Of a DNA stretch of 64,000 bases, positions 10,693 to 21,182 are shown one piece after another (position 1 is the first letter of the stretch; every line of letters begins with the position of its first letter). The stretch lies in contig JANFAH010000039.1 of assembly GCA_024663395.1 (NCBI GenBank), positions 295,501-359,500 of the forward strand. The letters are read 5' to 3'. A model generated the notes under the pieces. The model was not told the origin of the DNA. It did no database searches and saw nothing but the letters and a program-made list of their open reading frames with translations. This DNA comes from Pisolithus tinctorius (lineage: Eukaryota; Basidiomycota; Agaricomycetes; Boletales; Pisolithaceae). The position numbers were made by a program, and so were the translations under genes.

Positions 10693-13600
10693 ACTTTAAG
10701 AATTCATTACTTGGTCTACTTTCTCTATGTTGAATTTCTTCCCGTATGATACCTAGCAACCTACATATACAGGGTTATCAGGTTGTGCAGAGCTTGTCCA
10801 GGATATTAGTCGTTTATTTCTGCCCGTACTAGCTGTTGTTGGAGTACATGTATAGGTTTCGGGGATTATTACGTCAGCAACACTTGCTCTCGGCTTCCCG
10901 AAGTCCCTTAACCCAATCAAATTTCTGTTCCAGCACATGTCGACACTGATTCATGTACCTCTGAAATGTACATACACCTTCAAGCCGCCCACACACCGGC
11001 GCTGCAAAGATACACCAACTTGCACGGTGACGCTGTGCCAGTTGTGTTCTCTATATGTTTCTGTCTACGCCAGAACTACCTGAAGCGGGTTACCAGTGAT
11101 AGGTCGCTCTACTCTCGACGTGGGGTTCCAACACGCTCAAAACGGCGTACATACCGCCTCGGCTCTGCCCGCACTCGCTGACTACCGAGGCCTTTTCAAT
11201 CATAGGCTGTGTCAAGCTCCTTTGTACAAGTTCCAAGAAGTTTGCGGTACATGGTACACGTCCTACGTCAACATCGGTATTATGATTATGTTGTTGGGCT
11301 GCTCCCCGTTCAGGGACCCCGAGCTTCCACCAGCAGGTAGAGGTGCAGATCTGGTCAGCAAATTGACTCGTTTCTGTGTGGAAGCTGAGGTAGGACAGTA
11401 TCACATGCACCCTACTCAATCTGAGAAACAGCTACGCGACGTGGCCGTTAGCAGCTCTTCCGCACTTCAGCAAGTCCTCTCATTGGACAACAAGTGTCTT
11501 GGCGAACGCGAAGGGAGTCTTACAACAAGTCACCTCCAAACAGAGGCCGCCGTGGGCTGGTATTCTCTCGGGTAGTTTTGCAGATTTGCACACGGCGAAC
11601 TCAAATATGTGACTGCATAACGATCTACACGAGAGGGATAGCTGTCCCCGTGTCTTGGCGTCCGCATCCTCCATGGTAGGTTCAAATTAGTCTACAAAGA
11701 CGCCTCCAGAGTGACGCACTCTTGTAGACGAGCCTGCACCGCGGCTGGACCATTGGTACCACAGCGACGTGCGATCTCACTTGTAATTTCTCACTGTTAC
11801 AGTACGGAGAACCCCCTCCGAGTGCTAACCTGGGTTTACTTGCGCAACACTACTCATGCTGTCGTATGACTCATTGTATTTGCGTGGCGGGTCCTATCTC
11901 GATTTCCCAGCTTGCATTGAACGACGACGTTCCCCTGCTTCATATTTCTATCACTCACAAAAAATGTTCTCGAACTATACACCTTTTTGGAGTTGGATAT
12001 CATTTATCACTTGATATGGGCCTTGACATATCTCCCAGGTGTAGTGTTTTGATTTCTTGGACGTTTCGTCCCCCTGCGCTCTCCTACATCCAAGGTACGA
12101 ACTATGGCTGTCGTCCAGCTAGGTGGCGTGACATCGTTTAGCTATTGTGTAAGTCGCTTTTGGAGAATAGCGCGTGCATTCCAGCCGCGGCTGGGCCAGG
12201 TGCCATGCTCACTCCCTGTTCGCCGGTTAATTGCTAGCACCGTCTCACTCTCATCGCCGAACATAGTAACCCATGATCACGCCCACGATCACGATCGACA
12301 CCAGAGCCAAACCAGCGCAGCGTATCCATCTCGCACATGGTGACGTCCTTTTCCTTCTCGACATTCGGCCCAGTGACTCCCCAGTCATCCTGCACAAGCA
12401 CCATACGCGTCAGCGCTTATCTGCGGCACATTGTTGGTCGAAGATGGCGGCTGGTACGTCGCTCGAGACAGTGCCGCCTTGTGTTACTTTATGTACTCGC
12501 ACAAGCAAAAGACTAGGGGAGGAGTGCCCCGAGTCATTTGGTAGGAAATTTGCGACGGTGTATGTAGATGATGTAGAAAAACAAGCTACAGTAATCAATG
12601 ACCCGCCTACTGGCTACTTACCCAACCGATCCTCGGTAGCTCTCCAGGCTTTACATAATCGTAGTTGATGTCGAGTTTTGCTCTCGGCACGTCATCTTCA
12701 AGTACGTTTGACTGTTAGCGACTGAAAATACGATTGAACCTTATGTGCCCCCGCAGTCAGCGATCAACGACAAGCATGTCCAAGTCTTAAAAATCGATCT
12801 TCAAAAATGCGACGGCAGAAACCTGAAAAGAAAGAGGAGGAAGCAAAGAAACAAGCCACGGCAACACTAACGAAGGAAAACACGTATGCGTTGCTGTAAA
12901 GTGATTATGGGAACTCACGATCTTGCCTGATAGCATGATTATCACTAACGATTGTTCGATAGGTTGATGTCCACGGCAGGATACCAGTTTCCCATACCCG
13001 TATTCCATGCGCACGCTTACAGAGTCACCAAACTAAGTCCTCGTAACGTCCATGAGGGAACTGTATGCCCTCCATGTTCACGTTTATCCTCGCTAACTGG
13101 CTCATACCCTTGTATAGAACCAGGACAACGGTGGTCCAAATGCAGCCGTTGTCACCTGGTTCATCTTCGTGTTCTCCTGTTTCGGTGCCATCCTGCGTGC
13201 AAGAGCAGGATGTCTTTGTCTCGAATTGAACGGTTGGCGCAAAACACTACTTTCCGCTTGACCTGATATGAACGCCACCACCAGAACCATCACCATCGGT
13301 ACCCTCTTAATCATTCGCGGCCGCGGCCACTGCCATACTTACAGAGGATAGAAGGCTGGAAATTAACTGGAACTCACAACTACCGGAATGACGGCGACCA
13401 CCAAGAACACGTCGATCATCAACAGCCTGAAAGTGCCATTCACACGGGAAACCTCACACGACCCTCTCGATCCTCTCTTCACGGTACACCAACGTATCAG
13501 TTCGGATATCGTTGGCGTACTGGATCACATAGACGTGAACCAGGTCGGTGGGCTGTTCAGTGACATCGATATCGGTGCGTACCATTCCTAATTTATTCGC

Positions 13601-13985
13601 CTGCCTCTGCTTGTGTTTTTTGATCCCTGTGCTCGTGCTTCCTACCTGCTGGCTGGCTTGTCACACCATGGCATGGGTTTCATTTTTCTTTTGCACTTCC
13701 TGTCTGCCCTGCCTACTGCGCCGAGTGATTGTATTTGAAGGCTGTGTGTGAGACAAGGGTCAAACAATGGCATTTCATTTGTTTCGTTTTCATATGACGC
13801 AACGCAGGGCATGGTGACCGTCCGAATTCAGCTGCTGTACCAACCCAAACGACATGCATGCGTGTCATCGACCGCACCACTTTGAACGGTCCACGATGAA
13901 GGGGGTGAATAAGTGAGAACAGTTAGTGCGGTAATTATCCACCTCCCTCTTTTTTCTTGGGTTCGAGTATTTTTTAAAACTATCC
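10693..13985. other. 3.3-kb region with no recognisable gene
   Basis: Lies between the amine oxidase and the decayed TFIIIC copy. Open frames exist (for example 11096-11575 +, 12273-12668 +, 13102-13314 -), but none shows a known domain, and frames change without convincing splice sites. A short Lys/Glu-rich start at 12807 (MRRQKPEKKEEEAKK) is followed by a GT site. A weakly hydrophobic start at 13314 on the - strand (MIKRVPMVMVLVVAFISG) could be a signal peptide. These look like relics or lineage-specific genes; nothing can be assigned. Confidence 0.4.
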
Positions 13986-13989
13986 GGTG

Positions 13990-15200
13990 AACTGGACTGG
14001 CCTAGATGGGCTAATGTTCGCTCGCGTGGCAGACTTTTCCCTGCCGTCCGCTCACTCTGCCTCCTGTGCGCTTTTTAATGCAGTGAGGAGGTGGTACAGG
14101 TCCATCTCCTTTTTCTGCATCTGCCCGCTCTGAGCGGGTAGCGATACCGAGGTTCCGGACCGCTATACACCAGGCAACTCGAGTACGACAGTCATCTACA
14201 AATTGGACACAACCCTTTAGCGAATAGATTAAAATCGGCGGGTCTTCCGAGCATTGGGATTAAGTTGGCTTCGGAAAGTGGATGTTAGGTGTGTGGGTTT
14301 CTTGAGCTTCCTATTTCGTGTTTGGTAACATCTATCTCTTACTTCCGCCTCTTTTCTGTTGGAAATTATGTTAACTAAGACGTTTTAGATGCTCAATGAA
14401 CGTGAACAGATCGCGCAGACCTAGTTAGCCAGAACCACCTATCGCGTACCTCGTGCGTCATCTCACAGCCATCGTAATCGTAAGTCCGCTCCACTGTCTA
14501 CTCGCCTCCAAACTTGGTAACGCCCACACCTGGTTCATATCTCACATCCATATCCATATCCATATACACGTACGCGTTCGATTAATCGGATGTGGCGTGG
14601 CGTGTGTGTGACCGCAGCGACAGACGTGTCATTCGTGCTGTGCGTCGTCGTGCGATCACTCCTTCCTGGATCGCCTTTAGATCTGTTGAGCGAAGTTCGA
14701 CCGTTGACTGGCAAGGTTAACGCGGTGACGGCGATCGAATCGAGAAATGTTGGGCTGCACGGAATGTGTTTTGCCTGCCACATTGAGGCGCCGTTCCTAC
14801 AAGGTGTCATGCAGGCGACATGTCTGAAGGGACGTATGTAGGGTGCGCCTGGTGTATAGCTGCTCCTCTTCTGCCTGTTTCTGGCTTCGCCTTCTTCACG
14901 TTCCCCTGCCGCTCGCGGCCCGCTGCATTATGCCATGTGATGTGGTTCTTTTTCCGTTCCTCGGGACGCTTTTGCCAAAATTTTGTCAGCGTGTGCATCT
15001 TTCCCCGATAACTCGTTGCTGAGTGTCATGTTTCATATTGCTGGCATCTATGGTGAGAATATCTGCCAGATGTAACTGTAAACCCCTCGCAAAAGTCGTT
15101 GACCGAGGACAATTCCTTGCGCAGTTGGATCGATAGAGTTGTCGAGGCTGTCGAAACGATGTCCGGTCTACGGCAATAGTTTTGTACTATCCCTCTGGTT
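13990..15200 (+). pseudogene. Decayed partial copy of the TFIIIC subunit gene
   Basis: This segment is collinear with the 3' half of the TFIIIC gene at about 5220-6524. The clearest part is 14590-14830, where the frame reads VVVRSLLPGSPLDL, TGKVNAVTAIES and MQATCLKG, nearly matching 5893-6130 of the parent. The upstream part (about 14070-14500) matches the parent exon starting at the TAATGCAG acceptor but has frameshifts and lost codons. The downstream part to about 15190 matches the last exon but is broken, and the zinc-finger cysteines are not kept in one frame. Parent introns are still present as sequence, so this is a DNA-level duplication, not a retrocopy. The 5' half of the parent is absent. 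Confidence 0.8.
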
Positions 15201-15494
15201 ACTCAAAGCGTGTGTGGGTCGGCCGACGAACAAACGGTGTCTATGGGTGGACGTTTTCCACCCGGGGAAGAGGTTGTTAAGGAGGTGATAACGTCTCCCT
15301 CCTTGGGATGAAATGAAATCAACGCCGCTGCCAACAGTCCTCAATCGATGGTATCCGGTTCATAGGTAGAGAATCCTTATTTACGAAACGGTTCATGGTG
15401 TATTATCTATGATATGACGATTGTAAAACGGAATGCCGTTCCGCGTGTCGTAACAGTGGCAAGGTTTTACTGAAGATGCATTGTCTTGCTTAAA

Positions 15495-16664
15495 TCAGCC
15501 TTGCTTGCTCCGACCATGGTCGTTCGCTGTCGTACTGGCATCGCGCAGTTTCGTCCTGAGTCTCTGCAACGCTTTCCCGAGCTGGTTCCCCCCCTTTCCG
15601 TCGGGCCCTACTCCCCAGAATGCGTCCTTGTCTGAGTCCTTTGGGAAGGATGTGAAGAGAAGGAAAGTTATCAGTATCGGCTGTAGTACCAGAGGTAGGG
15701 AGAACAAGGCATCGCTTACCTCCACTAGCTCTGCATCGCCTGTCGAAAGAAGTTCATCCTTGAGGTTTGTGTTCTGCGTGAACTTGTGCCACAGTGCTAA
15801 ATCCATCTGGTAATCGTATCAGCAAACAACATCGTTTGGCCGCACGAGAAGCTTCGGTATGATGAAGAGTGTCCAACAAAGACTTACCATTTCGATTCTG
15901 ACTTTGAGCCAGTCTGGACGCGCCTCCGGGCTGAACCTATGAGCTTCGTCAAACACGACACGTGGTCGCTTCGAGCACGTTCTCATGTGCTCTGCCAGTT
16001 CAGGGCGGTGGGGTAGAAACTTGCCAGGCGAACCCACACGCCGTGCAACAATAGGTCGTATGATAAAAAATATTGAGAATCGGACGGTGGTGGGACGCGC
16101 CTATATCGGGCGAAGAATGCTCACCTTTAATGATTGGAACAGATGCTCGCTCGTTGGATATGTTTTACCATGGTATTCCACTGGATCAGATGAGAAGTTG
16201 GTGAAACCGTAGTACGGATCATGTGCATGGTAAAATAGGATTCTCTGAGGAGCCCGCTTCGAGGAGGCCTCTTGTGAAGGCTGGTGTCGTGCCGCTGCGG
16301 TGACCAAGCGGCTCCCGGGTTTGAGTGCTCGTGAAGGAGAAGATGGGAAAGATGCAGAAGACGAGAGTGTTCTGTCGCGCCCACCCTTTCTCAGCACGTT
16401 GACACTGGTCTCGGTAATGCTTATCTTAGTGCTACTGCTCTCATCACCGGATGAGTACCCGCCAAGGTCGCGCTGCAATGACCGTTCGAGCTTGTTCTTG
16501 ATCTGGTCTATCTCGTCAGACTCCAGAGGCCCGTCAGAGGTGACGCGCACCCTCTGCACGATATCGATCTGATATGTCGCGGAGGTCGGCCCCTGGTCAG
16601 GTACCTTCGACCCGCTGTGTTTGGAACCTGTGGATGGTGGCGATGGAGATGAGGATGGCGGCAT
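15495..16664 (-). CDS. NADAR (YbiA-like) domain protein
   Basis: NADAR proteins are linked to NAD/ADP-ribose and riboflavin-intermediate metabolism; YbiA-type members are N-glycosidases and others remove ADP-ribose from nucleic acids. Exon 1 (16664-16125) encodes a ~140-residue low-complexity N-terminus rich in Ser/Pro (MPPSSSPSPP), then the domain start ILFYHAHDPYYGFTNFSS and TYPTSEHLFQSLK. Exon 2 (ending near 15889) gives FLPHRPELAEHM, DEAHRFSPEARPDW. Exon 3 gives MDLALWHKFTQN, LLSTGDAELVE, and the last exon DKDAFWGVGPDGKGGNQLGKAL, ending at 15495. All usual domain blocks are present in order, including the Glu of TSEH and the FWGVG.DG.G.N.LG block. The long N-terminal extension is unlike the bacterial proteins, which are essentially the domain alone. 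Exact exon 3 borders are inferred. Confidence 0.88.
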
Positions 16665-17235
16665 GTTCGAAACGATTTTGGGGATCCTTGAATTCAGACT
16701 ATTATAATGCCGCGACGGCGTCTACAGTCTTATACAGTGACGGGTGATGCGACGCCCCAGCCTTAGACGGACTCTGAGAGGGCGACACATGGTGTGGGCA
16801 TGTCCCCTGGCGGTAGGACGCACCTTGGACGCTCCCGATACGCACCGAAACCAGGCGAAAGTCCCGATGTGTGGTTAACACGTGTTGGAGACTGAACCAG
16901 AGCCGCCTTCCATATGGGCGAATTCAAAACGCACAGAGCGCTGCTGTATCTCACCCTCCAAGAACGAGAATGACCTCTTCACGAAGAGCGATTACAAGTT
17001 CGACAAGTAACGGTAATTTATGTGAGGTGCGTTTGTAAAGGGCCATAGCGCGTCCTACGTACTCCGCCCTCTGAGACGTGTATCCTCTACGCCGTAGCTT
17101 TGTGGCATCAAACCGAAATTTGTAGACTCTTCGGGAGCGACGCACTCGTTCTGTGGACGAACATGCGCTGCTCGCGGTTCTACCACCGGTGCCGCCACAA
17201 AGTCTCCTACTTGCAGGATCAGGGGCTGTAGGAAT
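16665..17235. other. Intergenic region, nothing recognised
   Basis: About 570 bp between the start of the NADAR gene (-) and the first recognisable exon of the ART-like gene (+). Presumably holds both promoters. Open frames on the - strand (17256-16951) have no recognisable domain. Confidence 0.4.
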
Positions 17236-18211
17236 GTGGTGGATCCCACTTTCCAAGGTTTCTGTTCAGAAGATCATGCAAAGTGCGTCATCTCTCATCC
17301 GCGACGCATCCCCTGGGTTCTCACATCTTATCACAGACAAGGGGTCGGTACCGGCCTCGTGCAAGGATGCTCCCGTTGCAAAATCTTACCCCAGACAAAC
17401 GGCCAGATGTGCGCCAGATGCGCACAGCTACCCGCTGATGCACCGCGAATGTGGAATATCAACAATTCAGGTACTGTGTGGAGAGAGTGTGCGTGCCACG
17501 ATCTCCAATCGACGATATGTTGATCCTGATGCAACTCGAGTAGTCGAGCGCGAGTGGAATGACAGATGGAGTGATGGAAACTCAGCAACGATCGAGCAGT
17601 TATTCGAAATATCATATCCGCCTGCCATCGCCGATGAAAAAGATTCATATTGGTTAGTGAGACTGTGATCATACACGCAATCGCGCGAATAACATATCTG
17701 CTATCAGCCAACACCTGAAATCGACTGGGGGTATGCGGCTATTTCGCACCTTCCACGCTTCCCAGTGTATATGTGACATGGGAACCAATGGGCCGACGTT
17801 GTGTACCTGGGGCTCATGTGGCATCTGCAACATTGTCAAGTCCGCTTTCAGGGAGACCGCTTTTGGTGCTCCCTTCAATAAAGGACGGTACGTGTCCGCT
17901 GTCATGGAACCTTTGTAGTCATTGACAGCACCGTGCACACAGACACGGGAATGGTTTGTACTCTTGCACTAATCCCTTTGGGGCAGACCGTTTTGCAACT
18001 TCATGCTTGAGCTCACCGTATCGGGTGATGATCGCATGTGATGTTGTCCTACCTCAAGTTCCGAGTAAAAACAACTCGGTTTGTTATTCCAAACCCTGAA
18101 CTTCTATCTGCTGATGGAAGCTCCCAGGTTCTGACGGACGACTTGATTGTGGTTCGAGACCCGGCTGCTATTACTCCAAGATACGTTGTGATGTATACCA
18201 AAGCCAAGTGA
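17236..18211 (+). CDS. PARP-like ADP-ribosyltransferase domain protein with Cys-rich segment, possibly degenerate
   Basis: I recognise this as related to a basidiomycete family that joins Cys-rich zinc-binding motifs to a PARP-type catalytic fold. Visible parts in order: a Cys cluster GCSRCKILPQTNGQMCARC (about 17350-17420); REWNDRW and LFEISYPPA, matching the segment that precedes the catalytic core; FHASQCICDMGTNG and CGICNIVKSAF with FGAPFNKGRY (about 17735-17900); then VLTDDLIVVRDPAAITPRYVVMY ends near 18211. The core has His in FHAS and Tyr in GRY, but where relatives have Glu before the last strand this gene reads Asp-Asp. The segment between 17890 and 18050 could not be joined into one frame, so an exon may be missed or the gene may be broken. 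Function is inferred from similarity only. Confidence 0.5.
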
Positions 18212-18840
18212 GAGGTCAGCCTGGATTGCTGCATGACAGGGTCAGTGGAGCTTGCGAAGGTTATGTCTATGCGAGGCGCGGTCATCGAGTCTTCCCATAT
18301 ACAGTATGCCGGCGGCAAGAGTTAGCAAACCGCATGAAAAGTATGAGCAGAGATATCAACCGTCAGTCATCGATAAGTGTTAGGGGGTGCCTCGTTGCAA
18401 ACTCCTGGCTAGAATACATCCGCTATGAGCAACTTGCAATGTGGATGGTCGTTATCCTCGAATGGACTGGCATCGAGGATGCAACGTGTTTGATCTGGTT
18501 CCTCAAAAATCAAATTGCGGGAGCTTCTTATTTCATCTCCAACGCGAAAGTAGTCCATTTGCTGTGACAGAAAGAGTCTGATCAAGCAGGACGGATCCCA
18601 AATGGGGGCCGCCATAACCATGCAAGATCTCTAGTATATAGTCATATCCGATCCAAGATCAAGATAAATACCGCAGCCAGACCACAGGGGCCATGTGCAC
18701 AGCACACGCTTGCGGTATTGTGGGTTGAGCCACGGATCCAACCGTGGACCACGAGGCATACCCGCATGCAGCGTATCCAACTTGATCTATCTTGACAAGC
18801 TCTTTGGAGTGTCGGGAACAGCGAAAAGTTAGATTGTATC
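18212..18840. other. Intergenic region, nothing recognised
   Basis: About 630 bp between the ART-like and zinc-finger genes, which lie in the same direction. The + strand frame 18208-18567 is open but has no recognisable motif. Confidence 0.4.
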
Positions 18841-19872
18841 ATGGCGCCAGGTCTTTGCGAGGTGTGCAGCTGTCATTACCGTCTGCTGTGTCCAGCTAAA
18901 AAGGCTGCAGAGTTGCCACAAGAAACCAACATTTGGCACTCACAAATATTGCGGAAAGACATGCGCCTCTCAAGCGAACGGACCTAGAGGACCTGCTCAT
19001 TTGCAACCAAAGGCGTCCAGCACGGGTCGCAATCGAGCAGCACCACCTGGAATACCCCAGAAAGCGGTTCAACTTTGCGATGTGAGTCGAGCGCCGATCA
19101 ATCACGATTCAATATCACGCCCATCACATCTCCTCACGCGATCTGCACCTATAGTATTGTGGAAAGAAACCAAAGTTCAGCAACTTCGACTATTGCACCA
19201 AATCCTGTGCGGCACTTGCAAACCCGTCGCAGAGTAACCAAGCAACCGTCCAGGGAAAGAAAGCTACGAAACCGAACGCACCTCACGTTCCCTACCCACC
19301 CCAGAACGCTCCTGCTCCTAAACGTCCCCACAACGTGACAAAAGCACCCCAGGGGAAAGTCCCTGTATCCCAAGGTATGGTAGGCACGACTGTGGCAGAG
19401 CGATTTGTCCTAATACCCGGCCAGATGATACCTCCGACGAAGAGGAATGCGATGAGAGTGATGGGAATACGGGTACCGACCTAAGTGCTTATCCAACAGA
19501 TTCTGATGAGGAAGAGCCGGTCGTCGCCGCACCCGTTGCAGCGCCTGCGACTGCAAAGCGAGCCGGGAAGCCAGGGAACCCTACCGTGCAGTCGTCACGA
19601 AGCGCTCCTGGGACATGTGCCATTCCACACTGTGGTAAGCAAGTTCATATGGACAAGAGCGGTGTCAAGACCAATTACTGCTCGATTAAACACAGGGAGT
19701 AAGTGTGGTCTCCCTTCCATTCTATCTCCCAACTCCTGAGCGCAACGAACCCAGGGAGGCGGTCACATTGGGATTGGAAGCACCCTGCATTATGTGCAAA
19801 CGCTACCCGCAGAGTGGCTCCGATTACTTTTGCTCGTCGTCTTGCAGGAACCAATCCATGTCGAAGACCTAA
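18841..19872 (+). CDS. Cys-rich zinc-finger protein related to the N-terminal half of fungal ZnF-ART proteins
   Basis: Start at 18841 (MAPGLCEVCS), then after a probable intron FGTHKYCGKTCASQANGP. This CxxC...YCGKTCA pattern is the first zinc motif of the ZnF-ART family. A linker rich in Pro, Ala and acidic residues follows (SDEEEPVVAAPVAAP). A second motif is CAIPHCGKQVHMDKSG with YCSIKHRE; a third after an intron is CIMCKRYPQSGSDYFCSSSC. The frame ends at 19872, just where relatives would enter the catalytic domain, which is absent here. The nearest matching catalytic domain is in the gene immediately upstream, so the two may descend from one rearranged gene. Motif identification is good; gene boundaries are less sure. 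Confidence 0.6.
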
Positions 19873-20218
19873 TCAACGTGTCTTCCTCGTCACTCTCGTC
19901 ACTCGTCGTGTGTCACTGCAAAATCGTTGTACCGTTCACCTGGGGGCAGTGCCCTCTTTTTCCTGATATCGGTGGTGGTTGAGGGCGTAAAGTGCACTTA
20001 CCTCCTGCCCAATGTACTTGTACATAAATTCAATAGTGTGCTGAGTAGAGGAAAGATTTGGTTTCGTCGTTGATAGTGTAATCTTGCTTACGTTTGCCTG
20101 AACAAAAAATACCAGCTGTTAGACTCTCACAGTACTGTCAACGTTTCACTAGAACGACACGCTGTATTCTCCAGCTTGTATCGTCTGGAAGCCGTTCGAA
20201 CAACGTTAGGCTGCCGCA
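19873..20218. other. Short intergenic region
   Basis: About 350 bp upstream of BUD20. It holds no recognisable coding segment and probably carries the BUD20 promoter. Confidence 0.4.
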
Positions 20219-20795
20219 ATGGGTCGTGTCCGTCGCTCTCGAACTCATAAATCCCAACGTGACATTCACAGAGCTTCCCGAACTAGAGTGCGCACCCTTA
20301 AACTCAAGTTCTAACTCTTGTTCCTCCCCAAGTCCTGACCCAGCTCTCCTACTTCCAGGCTCGAACCAGAGATCTCGATCAGATACAACTGATCGACCTC
20401 GATCCCAAAGTGCGTCGTCTCAGCGACCAGAGAGATTGCGCTCCGGATGATGAATTGTTGACGTCCTGATGCGCACCTCTTTTACGCAGAATCGTGCCGC
20501 GCTCGAGGCACAACCCCTCGATTTTGACAAACCGGGATTAGCTCAGCACTACTGCGTGGAGTGCGCAAGGTGCGTGGTCGCACGGATTGCACGGAGACGC
20601 TGAATCAGCTCCACGCCAAGATATTTCGAAACTGATGTTGCACTCCGTTCGCATTGGAAAAGCAAGGTACACAAAAAGAGGTGTCGAGCGCTCAAGGAGC
20701 CTGTGTACACCATAGAAGAGTCCGAACGTGCCGCAGGACTTGGCAGAGAGGGAAAACGGACATCACCGAGTACATTAATGTCTACTGCTGTGTAG
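20219..20795 (+). CDS. BUD20: Bud20/ZNF593-type C2H2 zinc-finger, 60S ribosome biogenesis factor
   Basis: Bud20 is a shuttling pre-60S assembly and export factor. Four exons give a continuous protein of about 125 residues: 20219-20287 (MGRVRRSRTHKSQRDIHRA), 20359-20409 (ARTRDLDQIQLIDLDPK), 20490-20569 and 20621-20795. The C2H2 finger spans exons 3-4: HYCVECARYFETDVALRSHW followed by KVHKKR, with the intron inside the Arg codon after VECA. The downstream block ALKEPVYTIEESERAAGLG is a family hallmark. The very basic N-terminus fits nuclear/nucleolar location. Introns are 71, 80 and 51 bp, all GT-AG. Length matches the family and all key Cys and His are present. Confidence 0.95.
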
Positions 20796-21182
20796 TATTC
20801 GTGTGGTGGTGGTACTAGTAACGTTTAATTATCTGTATCCCCTCTTGTGATACTCGTGTATTATTGCCTTCCATCTCCTTGGATTAAGGCATATATGAAC
20901 TTCTGATGCACCGCTTCCAGCTGCAAGGTAAGGTGCTACAGAAGCACTTGTATTTGTGAAGGGCAGCACCGCCCCCGAGAACATAATACATTTTGTAGTT
21001 CTACAACCGTTTTGAACGGTGACCATGAGTGTAGCATATATTAGCCTATCGGTACAATTAAGCAAAGGAGATTACCTAGTCGTGAAACCCTTTGTTGCAT
21101 AACATGATAAATATAATTTCCTCGACGTTGACCTAAGTACCATTGACATTAAGGCTTGCTTTGCGTAGTATCGATCTCCCTG
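20796..21182. other. Convergent intergenic region between BUD20 (+) and WD40 gene (-)
   Basis: About 390 bp where two genes end facing each other. No coding frame of note; presumably both 3' UTRs and polyadenylation signals. Confidence 0.5.

Noticed and set aside
11096..11575. 159-codon + strand frame as a possible gene
   Set aside because: No known motif, no consistent introns or promoter, and equally long frames occur by chance here; mentioned only within the unassigned region.
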